From NCBI RefSeq assembly GCF_029581275.1, contig NZ_CP120742.1, positions 1,214,501 to 1,278,500 of the forward strand: DNA of 64,000 nt, given 5' to 3'. The DNA is from Micromonospora sp. WMMD1155 (GTDB taxonomy: Bacteria > Actinomycetota > Actinomycetes > Mycobacteriales > Micromonosporaceae). The notes beneath the pieces are model-generated. The model did not search any database. It was not told the origin of the DNA and saw only the letters and a list, made by a program, of their open reading frames with translations. Shown piece by piece: positions 1-9,097 of the stretch. How positions within the stretch are numbered: the first letter of the stretch is position 1; each line of letters opens with the position of its first letter. The position numbers were made by a program, and so were the translations under genes.

Positions 1-477
1 GAGGACGAACGCCTGCCGCAGCGTCCCGGCCCACCCGTCGAAGAGCGCCGACAGGGTGAGGTTGAGGAACGTCGCGCAGCCGTAGTCCACCGAGGCGGTG
101 ACCGCCACCAGACCGATGAGGTTCAACCAGCCGGTGAACCAGCCGTGCACCGGGCGACCCATGGTGGCCGCCCACCAGTAGATTCCGCCCGCGGTCGGGT
201 ACGCCGACACCAGTTCCGCCAGGCAGAAGCCGATGATGAGGATGAACAGCGAGATCAGCGGCCAGCCCCAGGAGATGGCGACCGGACCGCCGTTGTTCCA
301 CGCCTGACCGAAGGTGGTGAAGCAACCGGCCAGGATCGAGATGATCGAGAAGGAGATGGCGAAGTTGGAGAAGCCGCTCCACTTGCGGCGCAGTTCCTGC
401 TTGTAGCCGAGCTCGGCGAGTCGCCGCGCGTCGTCGTCCATCGGTTGCTCTGCGGTCGGAACGGGCGTCGTGGCCAC
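1..477 (-). CDS. APC-superfamily amino acid permease (N-terminal part)
   Basis: The first 159 codons of an amino acid/amine permease lie here and the rest runs off the left edge. The translation begins with a charged cytoplasmic stretch, then KWSGFSNFAISFSIISIL and hydrophobic helices, with GGIYWWAATMGRP near residue 95. This pattern is typical of the amino acid/choline transporter branch (GABA permease-like) of the APC superfamily, integral membrane uptake carriers. The GTG at 475-477 is chosen as start; an ATG at 439-441 is an in-frame alternative. The substrate cannot be told from this part. Confidence 0.8.
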   Translation of the reverse strand, partial: MATTPVPTAEQPMDDDARRLAELGYKQELRRKWSGFSNFAISFSIISILAGCFTTFGQAWNNGGPVAISWGWPLISLFILIIGFCLAELVSAYPTAGGIYWWAATMGRPVHGWFTGWLNLIGLVAVTASVDYGCATFLNLTLSALFDGWAGTLRQAFVL

Positions 478-794
478 TGCGCACCCCCCTGAGGTGGTTC
501 CGTCAACGAGTGCGCAAAGTGTGGTCCCGTTGATCAGGGACGGTCAATACGTCGCGCGTGCCGTCCCGCTAATCCCGTTGCCGCCGCACGCTGGACAACC
601 GCATGCTGTATCCCGTGCGCAGGCCCGATCGCAACGGGCTCCGCCGGGCGCTCGGCAACGCCCGGCACACGGTGGCGCGGGACACCGCCTCTCTCTCGTA
701 CGGCTACCGCCGTAACCGACGAAGGTGCCCCGCGCCGCCGCGCTCTACCCGACCGGATTGCCCTGGGTCGGCGGCGAGCCCCGATCACAGCGAG
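478..794. other. Intergenic region, no gene seen
   Basis: About 317 bases separate the 5' end of the permease from the 3' end of the MFS gene. Both flanking genes read leftward, so this should hold the permease promoter. The only structure noticed is a short inverted repeat (GTCCC...GGGAC, about 522-539). The open frames here have no recognisable protein content. Confidence 0.5.
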
Positions 795-2225
795 TTAGCC
801 AATAGAATCGTTGCCCGCTGCTCGGCCTGAGGACGACCACAGCGCGCCGACGCCGGCGACCGCCGCAAGCACGGCGGCAGCGAGGAAGGCTTCCCGCACC
901 CCGGGCAGAAACTGGCCGGGCACCGAGTTGCTGGCGTAGACCGAGGCGATGACGGCAAGCCCCATCGCTCCGCCGAGTTGTTGCATGGTCTGGAACAACC
1001 CGGAGGCGGAACCGGAGTGCTCGGGCTCGACGCCGGCAAGCACGCCCGCGGTCGCCGGCAGGACCACGAGAGCCGTTGTGATGCCATTGATCACCATCGG
1101 CCCGAGCAACGCGCCCAGGAAGGTGCTCTCCGGGCCAAGCGTAGCCAGCCAGAGGAAACTCGCGACCGTCCCGACCGCGCCGACGATCATCAGCGTCGGT
1201 CCGCCGAAGCGGGCCTGGAGCCGCGGCACGAAGGGAGACAGCGCGACGACGCTGGCGGACAGGGCCACGAAGGTCAGTCCGGCCTCGAGCGGGGAGTACG
1301 TGAGCTGAACCTGCAGGAACTGGACGAGGATGAAGTACTGCGCGATCTGAGAGCCGACAAAGGCGAAGATCGCCAACAGGGACGCCAGCCGGACCCGGCT
1401 GCGCAGTAGCCCCAACCGCAGCAACGGGTGGGGCACCCTGCCCTCCACAACGACGAACACGGCCAGCAGGAGCACCCCGATCAGGAGGCCACCGATCGTC
1501 TGGGCGGAAGCCCAGCCCTTCTCCGGCGCCTGCGTCAGCCCCCACACCAGGGCGACCGCGCCGCCGACGGCTGAGAGCGCGCCGCCGACGTCGAACCGGC
1601 CGGGGCGCCGGGGAGTTTCGGTGATCAGGAAAGCGACCAACGCCAGCGCGATAACACCGAGTGGCACGTTGACCAGCAGGGTCCAGCGCCACGAGGCGAC
1701 CTCGGTCAGCACTCCGCCGATGACGAACCCCAGGGTGCCGGCCACCGCGGAGACACCGGAGAAGAGCGCGATCGCTTTGTTACGCGCACCATCGGTAGCC
1801 GCGTTCGCGGTGAGCAGCGCGAGCACCTGCGGTGCGGCGATCGCTCCGCCCGCACCCTGGACGACCCGGGCGATCACGAGAAACGTGCCCGAGGTCGCCA
1901 GGCCGCTGAGTAGCGAGAACAGCGTAAAGACGAACAGTCCGGCCCAGAACATGCGGCGTCGGCCCAGCACGTCTCCCAGACGGCCACCCATAAGCAGGAG
2001 ACCGCCGAAAGCGAGGATGTAACCATTGAGCACCCACGACAGCGCGGCCGGACCGAAGTGCAGCTCGCTGGCGATGTCGGGAAGCGCGACGTTGACGATC
2101 GTGGAGTCCATCACGATCATGAATTGACCCAGCAACAGGATCGCAACGGCCCCGGCGGCGGCCTTATGCCGGGGTGAGCCCTGCACCTGCAGTGACTCTG
2201 CCGGCGGGGCGGCGGATGTCGACAT
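795..2225 (-). CDS. MFS drug exporter, DHA2 (EmrB/QacA) family
   Basis: A 476-residue membrane protein of the 14-helix DHA2 branch of the major facilitator superfamily, proton-driven exporters of drugs or metabolites. Motif A between helices 2 and 3 reads GGRLGDVLGRRR, the start of helix 1 reads MDSTIVNVALPDI, and a glycine-rich motif C (GTLGFVIGG) precedes helix 6. The ATG at 2223-2225 is chosen because GAGGG lies about 8 bases upstream; the open frame extends further but that part is unlike the family. It is divergent from the NTF2-like gene, and the shared promoter region has palindromes that suggest control by a repressor encoded elsewhere. The substrate is unknown. Confidence 0.9.
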   Translation of the reverse strand: MSTSAAPPAESLQVQGSPRHKAAAGAVAILLLGQFMIVMDSTIVNVALPDIASELHFGPAALSWVLNGYILAFGGLLLMGGRLGDVLGRRRMFWAGLFVFTLFSLLSGLATSGTFLVIARVVQGAGGAIAAPQVLALLTANAATDGARNKAIALFSGVSAVAGTLGFVIGGVLTEVASWRWTLLVNVPLGVIALALVAFLITETPRRPGRFDVGGALSAVGGAVALVWGLTQAPEKGWASAQTIGGLLIGVLLLAVFVVVEGRVPHPLLRLGLLRSRVRLASLLAIFAFVGSQIAQYFILVQFLQVQLTYSPLEAGLTFVALSASVVALSPFVPRLQARFGGPTLMIVGAVGTVASFLWLATLGPESTFLGALLGPMVINGITTALVVLPATAGVLAGVEPEHSGSASGLFQTMQQLGGAMGLAVIASVYASNSVPGQFLPGVREAFLAAAVLAAVAGVGALWSSSGRAAGNDSIG

Positions 2226-2266
2226 GGCGTTTTCCCTCGTTGAGTGCGGCGGCTGGAATGAAAGAC

Positions 2267-2284
2267 GTCGACGTACGTGTCGAC
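2267..2284. promoter_or_regulatory. GTCGAC-N6-GTCGAC dyad, possible operator
   Basis: Two GTCGAC hexamers flank the 6 bases GTACGT, about 40 bases upstream of the MFS start codon. Each hexamer is its own reverse complement, so the site is both a direct and an inverted repeat. A regulator site is an inference from position. Confidence 0.35.
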
Positions 2285-2379
2285 CTGAATTGGGTTGGGC
2301 CAAGAATCGGACCTTCAGCCCGCCGGATCGAACGCGAAGCGTCGCCGGATCCGTGACCACGAGAATGACCACGCGAAAT

Positions 2380-2395
2380 TGGACCTGCAAGTCCA
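2380..2395. promoter_or_regulatory. Operator-like palindrome, copy 1
   Basis: The 16-mer TGGACCTGCAAGTCCA has 5-bp outer arms TGGAC/GTCCA around a near-symmetric core. A nearly identical copy lies 65 bases away in the same gap, which argues for a real protein-binding site. Confidence 0.55.
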
Positions 2396-2444
2396 GAGTG
2401 ACTGGCCGCACAGCCTGGGTGTGGCGTACGCCAAGCACAAGGAT

Positions 2445-2460
2445 TGGACTTGCGGGTCCA
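2445..2460. promoter_or_regulatory. Operator-like palindrome, copy 2
   Basis: TGGACTTGCGGGTCCA shares TGGAC-Y-TGC-RR-GTCCA architecture with the site at 2380-2395. The 65-base centre-to-centre spacing is close to six helical turns, so two dimers could bind the same face of the DNA. Confidence 0.55.
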
Positions 2461-2600
2461 TTTTAGGTGCGGCAGGGTTGCCGTCATGAATCACTAACTG
2501 CCAGCCGCTCCGGCCCACGCGTCGGCTTCCCCAACGCGGACGCTGGTACTGAACATCTTCGCCCGGCAGAAGTATTACGAAACTTGACCAAGGAGTGACA

Positions 2601-2981
2601 ATGTCAGCGATGGACAATGACAATCTGGTTCGGGAGTTCGTCGAGGCGTTCAACACCAAGGACGCGGAGAAGGTAGGCACCTTCTTGCACCCCGACGTGG
2701 TCTTCGAGAATTACGGGGAGACTCCGGTGAAAGGGCGCGACAACGTCGTCCAGGTCTGGGAGGGCGTATTCCGCACCTTCGCGCAGGTGAAGTTCGAGAC
2801 GGTCAACCAGGCGGTGAACGATGACGTCGTACTCGCCGAGCAGGTGCATGGATTGGCACTTCCGGGCGGCAAACTCGCACCCATCATGAACCTGGCGGTT
2901 TACGAGATCCGTGACGGCAAGATCGCCGCCTGGCGGGACTACGGCAATCCGCAGTACGCGATGAAGCTGCTCCAGTCGTAG
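2601..2981 (+). CDS. NTF2-like / SnoaL-type small protein
   Basis: A 126-residue protein of the NTF2-like superfamily, cone-shaped alpha+beta folds that include limonene epoxide hydrolases and SnoaL cyclases. The N-terminal helix (NLVREFVEAFNTKDAEKVGTF), the strand with HPDVVFENYG and the C-terminal stretch YEIRDGKIAAWRDY are typical. AAGGAG at 2590-2595 sits 5 bases before the ATG at 2601, so that start is preferred over the GTG at 2595, which overlaps the ribosome site. It is divergent from the MFS exporter and probably co-regulated with it. Enzymatic activity is not certain because the fold serves many functions. Confidence 0.8.
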   Translation: MSAMDNDNLVREFVEAFNTKDAEKVGTFLHPDVVFENYGETPVKGRDNVVQVWEGVFRTFAQVKFETVNQAVNDDVVLAEQVHGLALPGGKLAPIMNLAVYEIRDGKIAAWRDYGNPQYAMKLLQS

Positions 2982-2999
2982 CACAAAGTCCTGACCTCG

Positions 3000-3032
3000 C
3001 CTGACCCGAGCAGCCTGGTAGCTCGGGTCAGG
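3000..3032. terminator. Hairpin terminator between convergent genes
   Basis: A perfect 12-bp stem (3000-3011 with 3021-3032) and a 9-base loop lie between the NTF2-like gene and the DUF456 gene. It overlaps the last codon and stop of the minus-strand gene and could serve both strands. No U-tract follows, as is common in actinobacteria. Confidence 0.75.
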
Positions 3033-3528
3033 TCAGTAGGAGGCCGCCGACCCATAGGGCGGCGATGACGAGTCCGGCGAGGAACTCCACGAGCATGGAC
3101 AGGCCGGCGGCCTTGAGCGCCTGCACCGTGGACGGCCAGGCGAGGCGGTTGCTGCCCAGCCGCAGCCGCTCCGCCGCCCACACCCCGCCGACGAAGCCGA
3201 GCACCAGCCCGACGACCGGCACCACGAAGAACCCGATGATGCCGAGCACCCCGCCGGCGAGCAGCGTGGACGTCGGCACACCCGCCTGTTTCAGGTTCCG
3301 TCCGGGCCACGCGTACTTGATCACGACGCCACCCGCGGCGGCCACCGTGGCAGCGGCGAACACCGCCCAGCCAGCCACGCCCGCGCCACCGAAGATCGCC
3401 CAGACCAGCACGCCACCCCAGCACAGCGGCAACGCCGGCAGGCCGGGCACCACCACGCCGGCCAAACCGGCCAGGATGGCCAACCCGGCCACCACGGTCA
3501 CCGCCGTCTGCGAGTCGGTCAGGTTCAC
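3028..3528 (-). CDS. DUF456 family membrane protein
   Basis: A 166-residue hydrophobic protein with several glycine-rich membrane segments. The N-terminal segment VVVPGLPALPLCWGGVLVWA and the later PTSTLLAGGVLGIIGFFVVP with VGLVLGFVGGVWAAE match the DUF456 family, small inner-membrane proteins of unknown function whose glycine zippers may insert into or bend membranes. The start at 3528 gives a normal family length. It converges with the NTF2-like gene over a shared terminator. No operon partner is evident. Confidence 0.8.
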   Translation of the reverse strand: MNLTDSQTAVTVVAGLAILAGLAGVVVPGLPALPLCWGGVLVWAIFGGAGVAGWAVFAAATVAAAGGVVIKYAWPGRNLKQAGVPTSTLLAGGVLGIIGFFVVPVVGLVLGFVGGVWAAERLRLGSNRLAWPSTVQALKAAGLSMLVEFLAGLVIAALWVGGLLLT

Positions 3529-3679
3529 ACTGTCACCTTCCCCTGCCGCCGCTCAGCCCGCAACGCCGCGCCCGCGCTCCGCTCCCGCACCCACCGGCCC
3601 AGTCGCGCCGCCCGCTCACGCCGCCACGCCGTCGCACCCACCGGCTCACTCGCCTCGCCACGCCGTCGCGCCCACCGGC
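3529..3679. repeat. Intergenic direct repeats
   Basis: A stretch of about 34 bases containing CGCCGTCG, CCCACCGGCTCACTCGCC and a trailing C-rich end occurs twice in tandem (about 3630-3695). The second copy runs into the last codons of the GGDEF-EAL gene. No gene is seen in this gap. Confidence 0.5.
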
Positions 3680-5899
3680 TCACTCGCCCCGCTCGCTCAC
3701 GCCACCACGCAGCCGGGCGGTGATCGCCTCGGCCGGGGCCGGGGCGCCGAAGAGCCGGCCCTGCCCGGTGTCACAGCGCAGCGCCCGCAGGCGTTCCGCC
3801 TGCTCGCCGGTCTCCACCGCCTCGGCGGTCACCCACAACTCCAACGCGTGCGCCAAGCGGACCAACGCGTCGACGATCCGTTCGTCGCGGTGGTCGGCGG
3901 CATCGTCGGCGCGGATGCCCTCGACGAACGGGCCGGCGAGTTTCAGGCAGTGGATCGGCAACCGCCGCAGGTACGCGAGGTTGGAGTACCCGGTGCCGAA
4001 ATCGTCCACGGCCAGCCGGACACCGAGGGCGGCGAGCCGGTGCAGGCTGCGCAACGGCTCGTCGGCGCTGCCCATCACCGCGCTCTCGGTCAGCTCCAGT
4101 TGGAGCAGGCCCGCGGGCAGCCCGCTGGTGTGCAGCGCGTCCGCCACGGTCTCCACGATCGCCGGGTCGTCGGCCTGCCGGGCGGCCAGGTTGACGCTGA
4201 CCACCAGCCGGGCGTCGGGGAACTCCCGCCACCACCGCTCGGCGTCGTGACAGGCCTGCCGGAGCACCCACTCGCCGAGCCGGACGATCAGGCCGGTCTC
4301 CTCGGCCAGGCCGATGAACCGGTCCGGGCCGATCAGGCCCAGCTCCGGGTGCTCCCACCGGACCAGCGCCTCCACCGCGAGCATGCTGCCCTCCAGCAGC
4401 GACACGATCGGTTGGTAGTGCAGGACGAACTCGCCCCGGTCCAGCGCGGCCGGCAGCCCGGCGACCAGCGCCGACCGGGCGATGTCGCGGGCGCTGCGTT
4501 CCGGGTCGTAGACCGCCCACTGGCCCCGGCCCGCCGCCTTCGCCCAGTAGAGCGTGGTGTCCGCGGCCTTCATCAGCTCGGACGGGCTGGTCTCCGCCGC
4601 CGGGCACTGCACGATGCCCACGCTGGCGGAGACGGCCAACTGGTGGTCGCCGACGTGCACCGGGGCCGCGACGGCGGCCAGCGCCGCCTCCGCGACGGCC
4701 ACCGCGTCGTCGATGTCGTCCCCTCCGTCGACGAGGATCACGAACTCGTCGCCGCCCATCCGGGCGACCAGGTGGCCGTGGTCGGCCACGCACGCGTTCA
4801 GCCGTCGGCCGATCATGACGAGCAGTTGGTCACCGAGGTCGTGGCCGAGGCTGTCGTTGATGGCCTTGAAGCCGTCCAGGTCGAGGAAGCAGACCCCGAC
4901 CCGCTTCCCGGTGTCCGCGCTGTCGAGGACCCGGCCCAGCGTCTCGAAGAACAACGTCCGGTTGGGCAACCCGGTCAGTGGGTCGTGCAGGGCCTGGAAG
5001 CGCAGCCGCTGCTGGAGTTCGTACCGCTGGGTGATGTCCTCGATCATCGCGACCGTGTAGCGGGGCCGGCCGTCGTCGTGCCGGATCAGCGAAACCGCCA
5101 GGTCGGTCCAGACCATGCTGCCGTCCTTGCGGTGGTACCGCTTCTCCACCCGGGCGGATTCGTGCTTGCCCTCGACCAGCTCCTGGTACAGCTCCCACAT
5201 GCCGGCGGCGTCGTCGGCGTGGAACAACGCGGCCACGTTGGTCTCGCACAGCTCCTCGATCGAATAGCCGAGCATGTCGGCGAACGCCTGGTTGACATCG
5301 ACGATCCGACCGTCCACGTCGGCGATGCCGATCCCGATGGCCGCACCGGTGAAGACGGCCCGAAACCGCGCCTCGCTGTCGCGCAACGCCTGCTCGACCT
5401 CGTCGCGGGCCTGCCAGGCCGAGCGGGCGATCCGCTCCTGCTGGCTGAAGGTACGGTCGCGAAGCGCCCGGGCGAATCCGGCGGCCAGCCCACCCTGGAG
5501 GGCCGCCATCCGCTCGGCGAGGTCCGCCGGACGGTCGGCGGCACCGAGCACCCGGTGCGGGAAGTCCGTACCGAGGGTGTGCACCGTCCAGTCCAGGGCC
5601 TGTGGCTCGGTCAGGTGCGCCGCCACCAGCGCCGCGCCGACGTCCTCGGCGGGGCGGGTGGTGAACGGCTCCGCCCGCACCGCCTCCGCCAGCCGGATCG
5701 TGTGCACCAGCAGCAGCCGCTCGGTCTCGGCCGGGCTGAGGGGCACGAAACCGAGGCGGCGTACCGCGCGGGCCCAGTCGGCGGCGTACCCCCGAGGATC
5801 GACCCGGCCGGCATCGACCCCGGCGGGGTCCCGGCCGGCATCGACCCCGGCGGGGTCCCGGCCGGCATCGACCCCGGCGGAGTCCGGGACGGCGGCCAT
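3680..5899 (-). CDS. PAS-GGDEF-EAL cyclic-di-GMP signalling protein
   Basis: A 739-residue soluble protein that should make and/or break cyclic-di-GMP. Domains in order: an N-terminal repeat (residues 6-32), a helical region to about 170, a PAS domain (about 175-290), a GGDEF domain with intact RMGGDEF at 381-386, and an EAL domain with EAL at 510-512. In the EAL domain the Asn of SVNLAAR, the Glu of LELTES, the DDFGTGYSNL loop, the Lys of LKLAGPF and the Gln of DTGQG are all present. Only the Asp that usually follows that Lys is Ala. The architecture resembles Streptomyces RmdA-type proteins. The ATG is 4 bases past the methyltransferase stop, implying translational coupling. Confidence 0.93.
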   Translation of the reverse strand: MAAVPDSAGVDAGRDPAGVDAGRDPAGVDAGRVDPRGYAADWARAVRRLGFVPLSPAETERLLLVHTIRLAEAVRAEPFTTRPAEDVGAALVAAHLTEPQALDWTVHTLGTDFPHRVLGAADRPADLAERMAALQGGLAAGFARALRDRTFSQQERIARSAWQARDEVEQALRDSEARFRAVFTGAAIGIGIADVDGRIVDVNQAFADMLGYSIEELCETNVAALFHADDAAGMWELYQELVEGKHESARVEKRYHRKDGSMVWTDLAVSLIRHDDGRPRYTVAMIEDITQRYELQQRLRFQALHDPLTGLPNRTLFFETLGRVLDSADTGKRVGVCFLDLDGFKAINDSLGHDLGDQLLVMIGRRLNACVADHGHLVARMGGDEFVILVDGGDDIDDAVAVAEAALAAVAAPVHVGDHQLAVSASVGIVQCPAAETSPSELMKAADTTLYWAKAAGRGQWAVYDPERSARDIARSALVAGLPAALDRGEFVLHYQPIVSLLEGSMLAVEALVRWEHPELGLIGPDRFIGLAEETGLIVRLGEWVLRQACHDAERWWREFPDARLVVSVNLAARQADDPAIVETVADALHTSGLPAGLLQLELTESAVMGSADEPLRSLHRLAALGVRLAVDDFGTGYSNLAYLRRLPIHCLKLAGPFVEGIRADDAADHRDERIVDALVRLAHALELWVTAEAVETGEQAERLRALRCDTGQGRLFGAPAPAEAITARLRGGVSERGE
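5804..5884. repeat. 27-bp in-frame minisatellite
   Basis: Three tandem 27-base copies (5804-5830, 5831-5857, 5858-5884) lie at the 5' end of the GGDEF-EAL gene and encode repeats of DPAGVDAGR. The first two copies are identical and the third has one changed base near its end. Because the unit is a multiple of three, copy-number change would keep the frame. Confidence 0.85.
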
Positions 5900-5903
5900 G
5901 GGA

Positions 5904-6716
5904 TCAGCCGGCGGGCTGGTCGTACCGGGCGACGCCGCCGAAGGCGCCGAACCGCTCCGGGTGCTCGTCCACCTCGGACGGTGAGTCGGGACGCCACAGC
6001 GGCATGTGCACCACGCCCGGCTCCAGGACGGTCCAGTCGCCGAAGAAGCCGGTCACCTGGGCGCGGGAGCGCAGGGTGATCTCGGTGTCCGTTCGGGCGG
6101 AGAGACGCTGGGCGTCGAGCATCTCCTGCGGCTGGTCCTCGAACGTGGAGTGCGAGAGGACCAGGAAACTGCCCGGCGCGGCGGCGGCCCGCAGGGTGGC
6201 CAGGATCTCCTCGGGCCCGTCGCCGTCGGGGATGAAGTGCACCACCCCGGCCAGCAGGACGCCCATGGGTCGACTGAAGTCGATCAGCCCGAGCTGCCGG
6301 GTCTCGGCGAGGATGCGCTCCGGCTCGCGCAGGTCGGCGTGGATGACACCGGTCAGCTCGTTGCCCGCGAGCAGGTCCCGGCTGTGGGCGACAGCGACCG
6401 GGTCGATGTCGACGTACACCACGCGGGCCTTGGGGTTCACCCCCTGGGCGACCTCGTGCACGTTGCCGACGGTGGGAATTCCGGAGCCGATGTCGAGGAA
6501 CTGGTCGATGCCGGCGTCGAGCAGCGTCCGCACGGCCCGGCGCAGGAACTCACGGCCGGACCGCATGGTGGCGGCGAGGTTCGGGGTCATGCTCGCGATC
6601 TGTTCGGCCAGTTGCCTGTCGATCTCGAAGTTGTGCGCCCCGCCGAGGAAGTAGTCGTACACCCGGGCCGCGCTCGGCCTGGTCAGATCGATCTCGGTCG
6701 GCAGTCCGTCGGGCAT
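5904..6716 (-). CDS. S-adenosylmethionine-dependent methyltransferase (Methyltransf_19/DUF574)
   Basis: A 270-residue protein of the actinobacteria-rich Methyltransf_19 family. Marks seen are the N-terminal RPSAARVYDYFLGGAHNFEID, the SAM-binding motif FLDIGSGIPT, the acidic strand end VVYVDIDPVAV, and the C-terminal FFGDWTVLEPGVV. The substrate is unknown; many members sit beside regulators. The ATG at 6714-6716 has GGGGAG 7 bases upstream (6724-6729) and is preferred to an ATG 42 bases further out. The stop nearly touches the start of the GGDEF-EAL gene, so the two are probably one operon. A role in c-di-GMP signalling is only inferred from that. Confidence 0.88.
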   Translation of the reverse strand: MPDGLPTEIDLTRPSAARVYDYFLGGAHNFEIDRQLAEQIASMTPNLAATMRSGREFLRRAVRTLLDAGIDQFLDIGSGIPTVGNVHEVAQGVNPKARVVYVDIDPVAVAHSRDLLAGNELTGVIHADLREPERILAETRQLGLIDFSRPMGVLLAGVVHFIPDGDGPEEILATLRAAAAPGSFLVLSHSTFEDQPQEMLDAQRLSARTDTEITLRSRAQVTGFFGDWTVLEPGVVHMPLWRPDSPSEVDEHPERFGAFGGVARYDQPAG

Positions 6717-6818
6717 CAGTGTGCTCCCCAGTGTCGTCGCCGCGGCGCGGGACGGCACCGGCGTCGACGGACGTGCGCGATCACCGGCAGACCCGCGGGT
6801 CGTGTGGTGTGGACCACT

Positions 6819-8024
<1,206 letters not shown>

Positions 8025-8100
8025 CGCGAGTCCTTCGGGGGTGCAGACGGCGGGGGTGGGGGCAGGCCCACCGGATCGCGGGGGCTACCGGCCGCCAGGA

Positions 8101-8121
8101 TATCCGCGCCGACAGCGGATA
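8101..8121. promoter_or_regulatory. Operator-like palindrome upstream of the GST-like gene
   Basis: TATCCGC and GCGGATA form 7-bp arms around a 7-base spacer, ending 10 bases before the GST-like start codon and inside the gap shared with the divergent thiolase gene. Position suggests a repressor site or the promoter core; no cognate regulator is in view. Confidence 0.45.
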
Positions 8122-8131
8122 GGTTGACGGC

Positions 8132-9097
8132 ATGGCCCGGGCCCAGTTCAGCGCAGAGACCAGCAGTGGCGGCGCGTTCGTCCGCCAGCCCAACCGGTTC
8201 ACCGGGCGGGTCACCGCCGACTCGACCTCGCCGCCGGGTGGCGGCCCCGACGAGCAGGACCGTTGGCCGCTGGAGGCCGGCCGGTACCGGCTGATCTGGT
8301 GCCGGGCCTGCCCGTGGGCGCACCGGGCGAGGATCGTACGCGGCCTGCTCGGGCTGGACGACGCGATCTCGCTGGGCACCGTCGACCCGATCCGGGACGA
8401 GCGGGGCTGGGCGTTCGCCCTCGACCCGGACGGCTTCGACCCGGTGCTCGGCGTGAGCTTCCTGTCCGAGGCGTACCTGGCCACCGACCCGGACTACACC
8501 GGCCGGGTGACCGTGCCGGCGCTGGTGGACACCCTGACCGGCCGGGTCGTCACCAACGACTATCCGCAGCTCACCCTCGACTTCTCGACGGAGTGGCGGT
8601 CGCTGCACCGTGCGGGGGCACCCGACCTGTACCCGGTCGAGATGCGGCCCGAGATGGACGCGCTGATGGCCGAGATCCACACCGACGTCAACAACGGCGT
8701 CTACCGGTGCGGGTTCGCCACCTCCCAGGAGGCGTACGACGAGGCGTTCCGGGCCCTGTTCGCCCGACTGGACGCCCTCTCCGAACGGCTCGCCGGGCAG
8801 CGTTACCTGATGGGCGACACGATCACCGAGGCCGACGTGCGGCTGTTCACCACGCTGGTCCGCTTCGACGCCGCGTACCACGGGCACTTCAAGTGCAACC
8901 GCGGCAAGCTGACCGAGATGCCGGTGCTGTGGGCGTACGCCCGGGACCTGTTCCAGACCCCGGGCTTCGGCGAGACGGTGGACTTCGACCACATCAAGCG
9001 GCACTACTACGGCACCCACCGAGAGATCAATCCGACCGGGATCGGGCCGCTCGGGCCGGACGAGTCCGGCTGGAGCACGCCGCACGGGCGTGGTTGA
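8132..9097 (+). CDS. Glutathionyl-hydroquinone reductase-like (Xi-class GST family)
   Basis: A 321-residue protein of the YqjG/ECM4 family, thiol-dependent reductases that remove thiol adducts from hydroquinones and other quinols. The catalytic Cys60 lies in WCRACPWAHR in the thioredoxin-like domain. The all-helical C-terminal domain carries DVRLFTTLVRFDAAYHGHFK and the conserved HYYGTHREINPTGI. Actinobacteria use mycothiol rather than glutathione, so the physiological partner is probably mycothiol; that is inference. The next gene overlaps its end by 8 bases, so the two form an operon. Confidence 0.9.
   Translation: MARAQFSAETSSGGAFVRQPNRFTGRVTADSTSPPGGGPDEQDRWPLEAGRYRLIWCRACPWAHRARIVRGLLGLDDAISLGTVDPIRDERGWAFALDPDGFDPVLGVSFLSEAYLATDPDYTGRVTVPALVDTLTGRVVTNDYPQLTLDFSTEWRSLHRAGAPDLYPVEMRPEMDALMAEIHTDVNNGVYRCGFATSQEAYDEAFRALFARLDALSERLAGQRYLMGDTITEADVRLFTTLVRFDAAYHGHFKCNRGKLTEMPVLWAYARDLFQTPGFGETVDFDHIKRHYYGTHREINPTGIGPLGPDESGWSTPHGRG

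Larger units (their letters stand above)
2226..2600. promoter_or_regulatory. Divergent promoter region of MFS exporter and NTF2-like gene
   Basis: This 375-base gap separates two divergent genes and has no credible coding frame. It contains three dyads (2267-2284, 2380-2395, 2445-2460), listed separately. The layout is typical of a regulated exporter and enzyme pair, but no regulator gene lies nearby. Confidence 0.6.

Noticed and set aside
3065..6079. A 1004-codon plus-strand open frame
   Set aside because: It is antisense to the PAS-GGDEF-EAL and methyltransferase genes. Its translation is Arg/Gly/Ala/Pro-rich without any fold, a common shadow at this GC content.
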